Shown here piece by piece: positions 55,926 through 63,543 of a DNA stretch of 64,000 nt. Position 1 is the first letter of the stretch. Each line of letters opens with the position of its first letter. The stretch comes from Couchioplanes caeruleus. GTDB lineage: Bacteria > Actinomycetota > Actinomycetes > Mycobacteriales > Micromonosporaceae. The stretch spans positions 6,196,501 through 6,260,500 of the forward strand of contig NZ_CP092183.1 in the NCBI RefSeq assembly GCF_023499255.1. The letters run 5' to 3'. The translations under genes and the position numbers were made by a program. The notes under the pieces are model-generated. The model had not been told where the DNA came from and did no database searches. It saw nothing but the letters and a program-made list of their open reading frames with translations.

Positions 55926-55949
55926 CCGGGCCGCTCCCCCACCGCCCCG

Positions 55950-55994
55950 CCGCCGCGACGAAAGCCGCCGCGGAGACCGCCGCGACGAAAGCCG
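55950..55994. repeat. 18-bp direct repeat
   Basis: CCGCCGCGACGAAAGCCG occurs at 55950-55967 and 55977-55994, separated by 9 bases, in the spacer between the HEAT and SnoaL genes. Confidence 0.7.
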
Positions 55995-56013
55995 GGCCAG
56001 GACCGGCGCGCGC

Positions 56014-56376
56014 TCAGGCGGGCGCGCGGTCGATGAAGCCGAGCACCGTCCGGATCCGTCCGTCGGCGTCGCGCTCCACCACGTCGAAGCCGATCACCAC
56101 CGGCTCCTCCCCGGCCGGGCCGAGGTGCCACGTGAAGCGGCCCTGGTCGTGGTGCGCGTCGGCCGGGCCACCCGGGGTGAACACCAGGCCGGGGAACTGC
56201 TGCTGGGCCGCGCCGATCAGCGCATGCAGCTCCTCGCGGCCCTGGACGGCGGCGACCGGGTCCACGTAGCGGACGTCCTCGGCGAAGACGTCCGCGATCG
56301 TGGCGCGGCGTACGGCGGGCTCGGTCTCGTTCCAGGCGGCCAGGTAACGCTCCACCACGGTGTCGAAGTCGCTCAT
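56014..56376 (-). CDS. SnoaL-like NTF2-fold protein
   Basis: A 120-residue SnoaL-type protein: VERYLAAWNETEPAVRRATI in the first helices, then FAEDVRYVDP, with His in DAHHDQGRFTWHLG and a VIGFDVVERDADGRIRTVLGF end. Relatives are small hydrolases, isomerases or binding proteins. GAGGAAAC precedes ATG 56376. It is divergent from an XRE regulator that probably controls it. Confidence 0.8.
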   Translation of the reverse strand: MSDFDTVVERYLAAWNETEPAVRRATIADVFAEDVRYVDPVAAVQGREELHALIGAAQQQFPGLVFTPGGPADAHHDQGRFTWHLGPAGEEPVVIGFDVVERDADGRIRTVLGFIDRAPA

Positions 56377-56474
56377 GTCGTTTCCTCTCGATCCGGCGAT
56401 GGGTCAACCCTCGCGGCCCGGCGGTAAGCGGGTCGATTACCTCGGAGGTCATGGGCGCCGGTCGCGGCCCTCCC

Positions 56475-56480
56475 TACGAT
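56475..56480 (+). promoter_or_regulatory. -10 element TACGAT of a leaderless promoter
   Basis: TACGAT ends 6 bases before ATG 56487; there is no ribosome site. Confidence 0.5.
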
Positions 56481-56486
56481 CGGCGC

Positions 56487-57245
56487 ATGGGTGACGTGGG
56501 GACGCTGCTGCGGCAGTGGCGCGGTGACCGCCGGTTGAGCCAGCTGCAACTGTCGAACCAGGCCGGGGTCTCCGCGCGGCATCTGTCCTTCGTGGAGACC
56601 GGCCGGGCCCGTCCGACCCGGGAGATGATCCTGCGGCTGGCCGAGGAGCTGGCCGTACCGTTGCGGGCGCGGAACGCGTTGCTGCTGGCCGGCGGTTTCG
56701 CGCCGGCCTTCTCGGAGACGGACCTCGGCAGCCCGGAGCTGGCCGTGGTGCTGGCGTCCCTGCGTGACGTGCTCGCCGGGCACGAGCCGTACCCGGCGGT
56801 CCTGGTCGACCGGCACTGGACGATGGTCGACGGCAACGCGGCGGTCGGGGTGTTCACGGCGGGCGCGGCGGCGGAGCTGCTGGAGCCGCCGGTGAACGTG
56901 CTGCGGCTGTCCCTGCATCCGGCCGGCATGGCGCCGCGCATCCGCAACCTGGCCCAGTGGCGTACGCATGTCCTGCACCGCCTGGACCACCAGGCCCTCG
57001 CCTCGGGCGACCCGGTGCTGCGCGCGCTGCACGACGAGCTGCGCGCCCTGCCCGGCCCGCCCGACGAGCAGGAGCCCCAAGGTCCGGTGGTGCCGTTGCG
57101 GTACGAGGCCGGCGGGACCGAGTTGTCGTTCTTCAGCGTCACGTCGGTGCTGGGTACGCCCCGCGACGTCACCCTGTCGGAGCTCGCCGTCGAGGCGTTC
57201 CTGCCGGCGGACGAGCTGACCGCGAGGCACCTGCGCGGCGGATAG
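56487..57245 (+). CDS. XRE-family regulator with MmyB-like ligand domain
   Basis: A 252-residue transcription factor. The helix-turn-helix (SQLQLSNQAGVSARHLSFVETGRARPT) is at about 17-45, and a C-terminal MmyB-like PAS-fold domain (about 95-250, with VLVDRHWTMVDGN, LRLSLHPAGMAP and ELSFFSVTSVLGTPRDVTL) would bind a lipid-like ligand. Such regulators usually control an adjacent divergent gene, here the SnoaL protein. The start is the leaderless ATG; 12 extra upstream codons are disregarded. Confidence 0.86.
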   Translation: MGDVGTLLRQWRGDRRLSQLQLSNQAGVSARHLSFVETGRARPTREMILRLAEELAVPLRARNALLLAGGFAPAFSETDLGSPELAVVLASLRDVLAGHEPYPAVLVDRHWTMVDGNAAVGVFTAGAAAELLEPPVNVLRLSLHPAGMAPRIRNLAQWRTHVLHRLDHQALASGDPVLRALHDELRALPGPPDEQEPQGPVVPLRYEAGGTELSFFSVTSVLGTPRDVTLSELAVEAFLPADELTARHLRGG

Positions 57246-57248
57246 GAT
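57243..57248 (+). promoter_or_regulatory. -10 element TAGGAT overlapping a stop codon
   Basis: TAGGAT, whose TAG ends the XRE gene, lies 7 bases before ATG 57256; there is no ribosome site. Confidence 0.45.
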
Positions 57249-57255
57249 CGACGGC

Positions 57256-58011
57256 ATGGATCTGGGCCTGGCCGACCGCGTGTACGTCCTCACCGGCGCC
57301 TCCCGCGGCCTCGGCTTCGCCACCGCGCAGGCGCTCGTCGCCGACGGCGCGAAGGTCGTCGTCTCCTCCCGTTCACAGGCGGGCGTCGACGAAGCCGCGC
57401 GCAACCTCGGCGACGGTGCCGTGGGCGTCGCCGCCGACCTCACCGACGCGGGCACGCCCGGCCAGCTCGTGCGCACCGCGACCGAGCGGTTCGGCCGCTT
57501 CGACGGCGCGCTGATCTCGGTCGGCGGTCCCGGCCAGGGCACGGCCGCGGCGCAGACCGACGAGCAGTGGCGCGAGGCCTTCGAGACGGTCTTCCTCGGC
57601 TCCGTACGCGCCGCCCGCACGTTCGCCGCAGCGCTGGGCCACGGGGGTGTGATCGGCTTCGTGCTGTCCACCTCGGCCCGGACGCCGATCGCGGGGCTGG
57701 GCCTGTCCAACGGCCTGCGCCCCGGGCTCGCCGGGGTCGCCAAGGACATGGCCGACGAGTACGCCCCGCACGGCATCCGCGTGCTCAGCCTGCTCCCCGG
57801 CCGGGTCCTGACCGACCGCAACCGGGAGCTGTTCGCGGCCACGGGCGACGCCGAGAAGGCGGCTGCCGACGCCGCGGCGTCCATCCCGCTCCGCCGGCTC
57901 GGCGAGCCGGAGGAGTTCGGCCGGGTCGCCGCGTTCCTGCTCTCCCCGGCGGCGAGCTACCTGACCGGGCTCGCGGTGCCGGTCGACGGTGGCGCCTCCC
58001 GCACCCTCTGA
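57256..58011 (+). CDS. SDR-family oxidoreductase without the Tyr-Lys pair
   Basis: A 251-residue short-chain dehydrogenase-like protein. The cofactor motif TGASRGLG (13-20) and the C-terminal LTGLAVPVDGG are normal. At the active site Ser138/Ser140 are followed by SNGLRPG, so the YxxxK Tyr is replaced (Ser151/Asn152) and Arg155 stands for Lys. It may use another mechanism or be a non-catalytic binder. Its last 55 bases overlap the convergent murF gene. Confidence 0.82.
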   Translation: MDLGLADRVYVLTGASRGLGFATAQALVADGAKVVVSSRSQAGVDEAARNLGDGAVGVAADLTDAGTPGQLVRTATERFGRFDGALISVGGPGQGTAAAQTDEQWREAFETVFLGSVRAARTFAAALGHGGVIGFVLSTSARTPIAGLGLSNGLRPGLAGVAKDMADEYAPHGIRVLSLLPGRVLTDRNRELFAATGDAEKAAADAAASIPLRRLGEPEEFGRVAAFLLSPAASYLTGLAVPVDGGASRTL

Positions 58012-59336
58012 GCGAGCTCGGACAGGCCCAGGCTGTTCGACGCCTTCACCAGCACGAGGTCGCCCGGCCGCAGCAGGTCCCGCAGAACCTCCTCGGCGCT
58101 GTCCCGGTCCGGCGCGTAGGTGCCGCCGTAGCCGGCGGCGTCCCGGTTGCCCACGGCCACCACCACGTCGACGCCCAGGCGTACGGCGGCCCGCCCCACC
58201 TCCACGTGCGCGGCGGCCGACCCCTCCCCGAGTTCGTTCATCTGCCCGAGCACCGCGACCGTCCGGCGGCTCCCGCCCGCCATGGCCTTCAGCGTGCGCA
58301 GCCCGGCCATCATCGACTCCGGATTGGCGTTGTACGCGTCGTCGAGCACCGTCACGCCGCCGGGGTGCTCGGTCACCCGCATCCGCCCGGCGGACCGGGG
58401 CGTGGCGCTGCTCAGCGCGTCCGCCACCAGCCGGACGTCGGCGGTGTGGTCGAGGGCCACGGCCGCCGCGGCCAGGGCGGCCGTCACGAAGTGCTCGCCG
58501 TGCAGGCGCAGCGCCACGTCCGCCGTACCGTCCGGAGTCCGCAGCCGGAAGCGGGCGCGCGCCGCCCGGTCCAGCGCGACCCGTTCGGCGCGGATCCGGG
58601 CCGAGACGTGCCGCCCGAAGGTGACCACGCGCGCCGGCGTACGGTCCGCCATCGCCGCGACCACCGGGTCGTCGGCGTTGAGCACCGCCAGCCCGTCCGC
58701 GGGCAGCGCCTCCACCAGCTCCGCCTTGGCCCGGGCGATCGCCTCGCGCCCGCCGAACTCGCCGATGTGGGCGGTGCCGACGCCGAGCACGACGCCGGTG
58801 TGCGGACGCACCACCGGCATCAGCGCCGCGATGTCGCCGACGTGCCGCGCGCCCAGCTCGGTCACCAGGAACCGGGTCTGCGCCGTCGTCAGCAGCACCG
58901 TCTCCGGGACGCCGATCTCGTTGTTGCGGTTGCCCGGCGGCGCGACGGTCGGCCCGAGCCGGCCGAGCGCCTGCCCCAGCAGGTCCTTCGCGGACGTCTT
59001 CCCGGACGACCCGGTCACCCCGATCCGGTGGACATGCGGCAGGCGGGTGAGGACCTCCGCCGCGAGCATCTGGTACGCCGTCCGCACGTCCCCCACGACC
59101 ACGGCCGGGACGCCGACCGGCCGTGACGCCAGCACCGCGGCGGCACCGGCGGCGACGACCTGACCGGCGAAGTCGTGGCCGTCGCGGCGCTCCCCGGCGA
59201 ACGCGGCGAACATCCCGCCGGGCTCCACCCGGGCGGTCTCGTAGCGGACCGGCGCGGTCACGGTCGTCGCCGGGTCACCGTCGCACACGGTTCCGCGTAC
59301 GACGGCAGCGATGTCCGCGAGCGTCATGGGGATCAT
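57957..59336 (-). CDS. murF: MurF-type UDP-MurNAc-tripeptide:D-Ala-D-Ala ligase
   Basis: A 459-residue Mur ligase adding a D-Ala-D-X dipeptide to the peptidoglycan precursor. The ATP site is GVTGSSGKTSAKD (about 105-117), with the central ENRNNEIG-type loop as GNRNNEIGVPET and the MurF signature DDAYNANPESM. It is not in a division/cell-wall cluster; instead a VanX-type dipeptidase gene lies 22 bases upstream on the same strand. A second, dcw-encoded MurF is likely elsewhere. ATG 59336 has no clear ribosome site; 59327 is an alternative. It overlaps the SDR gene by 55 bases. Confidence 0.88.
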   Translation of the reverse strand: MIPMTLADIAAVVRGTVCDGDPATTVTAPVRYETARVEPGGMFAAFAGERRDGHDFAGQVVAAGAAAVLASRPVGVPAVVVGDVRTAYQMLAAEVLTRLPHVHRIGVTGSSGKTSAKDLLGQALGRLGPTVAPPGNRNNEIGVPETVLLTTAQTRFLVTELGARHVGDIAALMPVVRPHTGVVLGVGTAHIGEFGGREAIARAKAELVEALPADGLAVLNADDPVVAAMADRTPARVVTFGRHVSARIRAERVALDRAARARFRLRTPDGTADVALRLHGEHFVTAALAAAAVALDHTADVRLVADALSSATPRSAGRMRVTEHPGGVTVLDDAYNANPESMMAGLRTLKAMAGGSRRTVAVLGQMNELGEGSAAAHVEVGRAAVRLGVDVVVAVGNRDAAGYGGTYAPDRDSAEEVLRDLLRPGDLVLVKASNSLGLSELAQRVREAPPSTGTASPVR

Positions 59337-59358
59337 GGCCGGGCACGATAACGAGCGG

Positions 59359-59994
59359 CTACAAGGGCCCGTACCTCGTCTGCGCGGCGCCCGTGGTGAG
59401 CGCCCAGTAGCGGTCCCCGTACGACCAGTGCCACCACTCGGTCGGATAGTTCACCAGCCCGACGGCGGTCAGCGCGTCGATCAGCACCCGCCGGTTCTGC
59501 CCGGCCGCCGCGCTGATGTTCCGCGCCCCGGTGAAGCAGGCGTCGTCGCTCTCCACGGGCGTCGCGTCGACCGGCGTACCCATGTCCAGCTCGATGCCCT
59601 CGGGCGTGCACAGCGTCAGGTCGACGGCGCCGCCGGTGCTGTGCGGCGCGACCTCCACCGGCGAGACGAACTTGCTCGCCTCCACGCGCAGCCGCGCCGC
59701 ACCCCACGACGGATGCAACCGGCGCAGCTCGTCCTGGTAGCCCGTGAAGATCGCCTGCTGCGCCGCCCGGGGCCGGTACCCCTCGATCACCAGCAGCCGT
59801 ACGCCCTCCGGCAGCTTGCTCTGCGCATCGGCCAGCCGTGACGCGACCTCGGCGCGCAACCGCGCGTAGGCGCCGGCCGGGTCGGCGGCCCGGCCGTCGA
59901 GCCGCAGCTCGGGCACGTCCCGCAGGTCGACGAGCCGATCGCCGTCGTCCCGGCTGGGCACGGCGGCGACCCGCGGATCCGAGAGCAGGATCAT
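59359..59994 (-). CDS. D-Ala-D-Ala dipeptidase (VanX family, M15)
   Basis: A 211-residue zinc dipeptidase without a signal peptide, hence cytoplasmic like VanX. Zinc ligands and catalytic residues are in place: His118 and Asp125 (APHSTGGAVDLTL), Glu186 and His189 (TEWWHW), with Arg74 in EGYRPRAA. It would remove D-Ala-D-Ala from the precursor pool. GAAGGAGGG precedes ATG 59994. It is co-oriented with and 22 bases before murF. No vanH, vanA or vanRS is visible. Confidence 0.85.
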   Translation of the reverse strand: MILLSDPRVAAVPSRDDGDRLVDLRDVPELRLDGRAADPAGAYARLRAEVASRLADAQSKLPEGVRLLVIEGYRPRAAQQAIFTGYQDELRRLHPSWGAARLRVEASKFVSPVEVAPHSTGGAVDLTLCTPEGIELDMGTPVDATPVESDDACFTGARNISAAAGQNRRVLIDALTAVGLVNYPTEWWHWSYGDRYWALTTGAAQTRYGPL

Positions 59995-60214
59995 CGCCCG
60001 GTCCCTCCTTCGCCGCCCGTCACGCCGCCCCGCCCCAGCGTGCCCGTTGCCGCCGCCGGCCGCCGGGTACGCCCGCCCGGCCACCCACTCGATGGACCCA
60101 TGCCCGCGCTCCTCCTGATCTCCGCAAGGGGTCCGAGTGTCACAGCGGCCGTCCACCTCCGGCCTCGGTCCGGGGACGGACCTCGCGGGCCGGGCTCTGC
60201 GCCTTCCGCGCGGA

Positions 60215-60220
60215 TAGGCT
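60215..60220 (+). promoter_or_regulatory. -10 element TAGGCT of a leaderless promoter
   Basis: TAGGCT ends 6 bases before ATG 60227; there is no ribosome site. Confidence 0.55.
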
Positions 60221-60226
60221 CGGCTC

Positions 60227-60874
60227 ATGTCGTCCCGGCGCCGTCCCGCTCTGCCCGTCCGTACCGGGACATCGGCCCCTTCCTCCCCGCCGCGGCCGAC
60301 GCCCGCCGAGATCGCCGCCGCGGCCGGCCGGACCATCCCCGATCTGGTGGGTCCGGGCCTGCGGGTGCTGTTCTCCGGGATCAACCCCAGCCTGTACTCG
60401 GCGGCGACCGGTCACCACTTCGCCCGGCCGGGCAACCGCTTCTGGCCGGCCCTGCACCGCTCCGGCTTCACCGACCGGCAACTGCACCCGTCGCAACAGT
60501 GGTCGCTGCCGGAGGCCGGGCTGGGCATCACGAACGTGGTGGCCCGGGCGACGGCCCGGGCCGACGAGCTCTCCCCGGCCGAACTCGTCGCGGGCGGTGA
60601 GATCCTCGCCGCGCTGGTGGACCGGTGGCGGCCGCGGTTCCTGGCGGTGCTGGGCGTGACGGCGTACCGGACGGCCTTCGCCCGCCCCAAGGCGACCATG
60701 GGTCCGCAGCCGGACCGGATCGCGGGCGTACCGGTCTGGGTGCTGCCCAATCCGAGCGGCCTGAACGCGCACTACACGGTGGACACGCTCGCCGCGGCCT
60801 TCGCGGAGCTGCGCACCGCCGCCGATGCCGTATCGAGATCGTCAGGGACAGCGGCCGATCAGCCCGGTTGTTAG
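60227..60874 (+). CDS. mug: G/U mismatch-specific DNA glycosylase
   Basis: A 215-residue Mug/TDG-family glycosylase excising U or T opposite G. The catalytic-site motif GINPSLYSAATGHHF (about 51-65) and the second motif LPNPSGLNAHY (about 174-184) are intact. The N-terminal 40 residues are a Pro/Arg-rich extension and the C-terminus adds a short polar tail. Leaderless ATG; the next gene's -10 overlaps its end. Confidence 0.87.
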   Translation: MSSRRRPALPVRTGTSAPSSPPRPTPAEIAAAAGRTIPDLVGPGLRVLFSGINPSLYSAATGHHFARPGNRFWPALHRSGFTDRQLHPSQQWSLPEAGLGITNVVARATARADELSPAELVAGGEILAALVDRWRPRFLAVLGVTAYRTAFARPKATMGPQPDRIAGVPVWVLPNPSGLNAHYTVDTLAAAFAELRTAADAVSRSSGTAADQPGC

Positions 60875-60877
60875 CGT
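60872..60877 (+). promoter_or_regulatory. -10 element TAGCGT of a leaderless promoter
   Basis: TAGCGT, overlapping the last codon of mug, lies 7 bases before GTG 60885; there is no ribosome site. Confidence 0.45.
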
Positions 60878-60884
60878 CCTCGCC

Positions 60885-61607
60885 GTGACCCAGCAGCCCC
60901 ACCCCCAGCCGTACGCGAACCAGCCCGGCCCGTACGCCGCGCAGCCCTTCCCGCCCGTCCCGGGTTTCGCGCCCCCGCCGCCGCAGGCCCACCCCGGCAC
61001 CAACGGCTTCGCCATCGCCTCACTGATCTTCGGCATCCTCGGCGGCGTCCTGTTCGCGACGGTGTTCGGCATCGTCGGCCTCGTCCAGACCCGGCGCCGC
61101 CACCAGCGCGGCAAGGGCCTGGCGATCACCGGCCTCGTGCTCGCCGGCTGCTGGGTCACGGCCATCATCGTGGGCGTCGCCATCGCCGTCGCCACCGACG
61201 ACACCTCCACGGGCGCCGCGGGCACGCCGGGCTCGATCACGAACGGCGCTGCCGACTCCCGGGGCCGGGTGCCCGCCACCAAGCTCCTCATGGGCGACTG
61301 CATCAGCAAGCTGCACGACGTCGGCAGCCGGGACCGGGTTGCGGTCGTGCCGTGCAGCAGGCCGCACGAGGGCGAGGTGTACGCGACCTTCTCCCTGGAG
61401 TTCGGCGACTACCCGGGCGAGAAGGCGGTCCAGAAGCAGGCCGACGAGCGCTGCACCGAGGAACTCGACCGGTACGCCCGCGCCGCAGCCGACGGGATCG
61501 ACGTCTACTACCGCTACCCGACCGAGGACTCCTGGTTCCTCGACCAGGGCATCACCTGCATCGCCGGCGACCCCTCGGGGCCCCGGACGGGATCCCTGCG
61601 CGACTGA
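60885..61607 (+). CDS. DUF4190 / septum-formation-like membrane protein
   Basis: A 240-residue protein with a Pro/Gln-rich cytoplasmic head (1-38), a DUF4190 pair of helices (about 39-62 and 80-105, with the FGIVGLVQTRRRHQRGKGLAI linker) and an extracellular domain (about 130-240). The last has two Cys pairs (GDCISKL; VVPCSRPHEGEVYATF; RCTEELDR; TCIAGD) as in the 'septum formation' family found in actinobacteria. The GTG is leaderless. The precise role is unknown. Confidence 0.8.
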   Translation: MTQQPHPQPYANQPGPYAAQPFPPVPGFAPPPPQAHPGTNGFAIASLIFGILGGVLFATVFGIVGLVQTRRRHQRGKGLAITGLVLAGCWVTAIIVGVAIAVATDDTSTGAAGTPGSITNGAADSRGRVPATKLLMGDCISKLHDVGSRDRVAVVPCSRPHEGEVYATFSLEFGDYPGEKAVQKQADERCTEELDRYARAAADGIDVYYRYPTEDSWFLDQGITCIAGDPSGPRTGSLRD

Positions 61608-61712
61608 CGCCGGCGGCACGGTGACGGCACGGGGTGGCACGCCTCCCAGGTGAACCGGGCGACGGGGACGGCGAGGTCCCGGCCCGACACACCGAGGGAA
61701 GGGATCCGATCC

Positions 61713-62273
61713 ATGGGTCGCATCATCCGTACCATCCTGGGCACGGCCGCCGCGGCGATGCTGATGGCCGGGCTGTCCGTGGGCGCCGGCGCGTCCTCCG
61801 CCTCCGCCGGCACCGTGTCACCGAAGATCGGCGGCAGCTTCACCTTCATCCGCAACGTCGGCAACAACCTGTGCCTCGAGCCGGCCGGCCTGTCGACGGC
61901 CGAGTTCGCGGCCATCGTGCAGAACCCCTGCGTCACCACCGGGCTCGAGAGCATCGCGCAGGGCTGGGAGTCGGAGAAGGTCGGCACCAACCACTACAAG
62001 TTCCGCAACCAGCTGAGCGGCTTCTGCTTCGACGCCTTCGACGGTGCGTTCAACGGCGCCCGCCTGCTGCAGGGCACCTGCGTACCCATCAGCAACGAGG
62101 AGTACAACACCGGCGCGTCCCTGCCGAACGTGGTGAAGATCGAATCGCGGGTGCACTTCACCGACACCGGCTTCTGCGTCGACGTGCCGGGGGCGACCAC
62201 GCAGCCCAACACGGCCATGCAGATCTTCCGCTGCAACGGGACCCTGGCGCAGCGCTGGGTGGTCGGCTTCTGA
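61713..62273 (+). CDS. Secreted ricin-type beta-trefoil lectin-like protein
   Basis: A 186-residue exported protein. The signal peptide ends near ASASAG (about 33). The rest reads as a beta-trefoil: NVGNNLCLEPAG, LSGFCFDAFDG and DTGFCVDVPGA begin the three lobes, with QxW-type signatures AQGW and AQRW. Six Cys probably pair. It likely binds a carbohydrate. AAGGGA lies 11 bases before ATG 61713; an in-frame start at 61650 gives no signal peptide at its front and is less likely. Confidence 0.78.
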   Translation: MGRIIRTILGTAAAAMLMAGLSVGAGASSASAGTVSPKIGGSFTFIRNVGNNLCLEPAGLSTAEFAAIVQNPCVTTGLESIAQGWESEKVGTNHYKFRNQLSGFCFDAFDGAFNGARLLQGTCVPISNEEYNTGASLPNVVKIESRVHFTDTGFCVDVPGATTQPNTAMQIFRCNGTLAQRWVVGF

Positions 62274-62286
62274 CCCGACTGCCACG

Positions 62287-62321
62287 CCGGCCCGTACGCC
62301 CCGTCCGGGGGTACGGGCCGG
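62287..62321. terminator. Convergent hairpin terminator
   Basis: Perfect 11-bp arms CCGGCCCGTAC and GTACGGGCCGG with a 13-base GC-rich inner loop, between the lectin and propeller genes. Confidence 0.7.
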
Positions 62322-62337
62322 TGTCCGCCGTACGGGA

Positions 62338-63543
62338 TCAACGGTCCGACCGCAGCGTGACCGGCTGCACGGCCGGCCGGGTGACCGTCGTGGCCCAGCC
62401 GACCGCCCACAGCCGTCCGCCGCCCGGCTCGGCGGCGATCCCGCTCAGGGCCGAGGCGATGTGGTCGTCGCCCGCCGGACCGGCGGCCGTGGTGTCCGGC
62501 TCCAGCCCGGCGCCGTTCCAGTGCTCGAGGTTCACGGTCTCCTCGGTGAAGGGCACCTGATAGCCGGCGAGCTCGACGTCACCGGGCGCGACGACGGCCA
62601 CGTCGCTGAACTGGGTGGCCGCCGCCCGCGTCGAGCGCAGCTCCTGCCAGACCCCGTGGGTACGGTGCATCGCCACGGCCCGCGACTGCGACTCCGGCCC
62701 GGTGCGCCCGACCGCCCACACCTCGCCCGGCCCGGCCGCGGCCACCCCGAGCAGCGTGATCCCGCCCGGACTCGGCGCGGGGCCGTCGACCCGGCTCCAC
62801 GAGACGCCGTCCCAGTGCAGCACGAGCGCCTCGTCCACGTCCGGAGCCTCGACGTCCCGCAGCTGCCCGACGGCCCACGCGTCGCCGGGCGAGACGGCCG
62901 CGACGGCGGTCAAGCGGCTGCTCACCGTGCCCGCTCCCGGGCTCGGTACCCGCGTCCACCGGGTCCCGTCCCAGTGGGCGATCGTGGCCTTCGCGGGGTC
63001 GCCCGGCACAGCGGAACCGGCCTGGCCCACCGCCCACCCGTCCGTCGCCGAGGAGAGACTCACCCCCTGCCAGGCGCCGGTGACACCGGGCTCCGGCCCG
63101 GTCACCACCTCGCCCGGCCCTCCGGCCGCCGGGTAGCGCTCGATGAGCGGCACCGAGACGCCGCCGGACAGCTCCCTTCCGACGGCGACGGCGTCCCCCG
63201 AGGGCGCCACGTCCACATCGGAGAGCCAGGATTCCGCACCCGCCGCGGCCGGCGCCGGCACCGCCTGCCAGCCCGTACCCGTCCAGCGCTCGGCCAGGGC
63301 CGCGGCCGCACCGGTGTCCGGATGGTTGGTCCACCCCACCGCCCACGCGTCGGTGGCCGACCGGGCCGCCACGGCGTGCAGGGATCCGGTGCCCTTGACC
63401 GGGGACACGGCGATGAACCGCCACTGCCGCCCGACGGCGGTCCCGGCCTGCGCGGGCAGGGGTACGGCACCGGCCACCGCGAGGGCGGCGATCACCACCG
63501 GGGTGACCCGTCCGGGGCGGATCCGGTCTCGGAGATGGGTCAT
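62338..63543 (-). CDS. Secreted beta-propeller-like protein
   Basis: A 401-residue exported protein. The signal peptide ends at PAQAG (about 34). Roughly six to seven repeats share the core DAWAVGW, DGWAVGQ, DAWAVGQ, EVWAVGR followed by a strand ending W(D/T)G..W, typical of BNR/sialidase-like propellers. No Asp-box catalytic set is present, so a binding role is likely. ATG 63543 overlaps the stop of the upstream LuxR regulator, which suggests co-transcription. Confidence 0.75.
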   Translation of the reverse strand: MTHLRDRIRPGRVTPVVIAALAVAGAVPLPAQAGTAVGRQWRFIAVSPVKGTGSLHAVAARSATDAWAVGWTNHPDTGAAAALAERWTGTGWQAVPAPAAAGAESWLSDVDVAPSGDAVAVGRELSGGVSVPLIERYPAAGGPGEVVTGPEPGVTGAWQGVSLSSATDGWAVGQAGSAVPGDPAKATIAHWDGTRWTRVPSPGAGTVSSRLTAVAAVSPGDAWAVGQLRDVEAPDVDEALVLHWDGVSWSRVDGPAPSPGGITLLGVAAAGPGEVWAVGRTGPESQSRAVAMHRTHGVWQELRSTRAAATQFSDVAVVAPGDVELAGYQVPFTEETVNLEHWNGAGLEPDTTAAGPAGDDHIASALSGIAAEPGGGRLWAVGWATTVTRPAVQPVTLRSDR

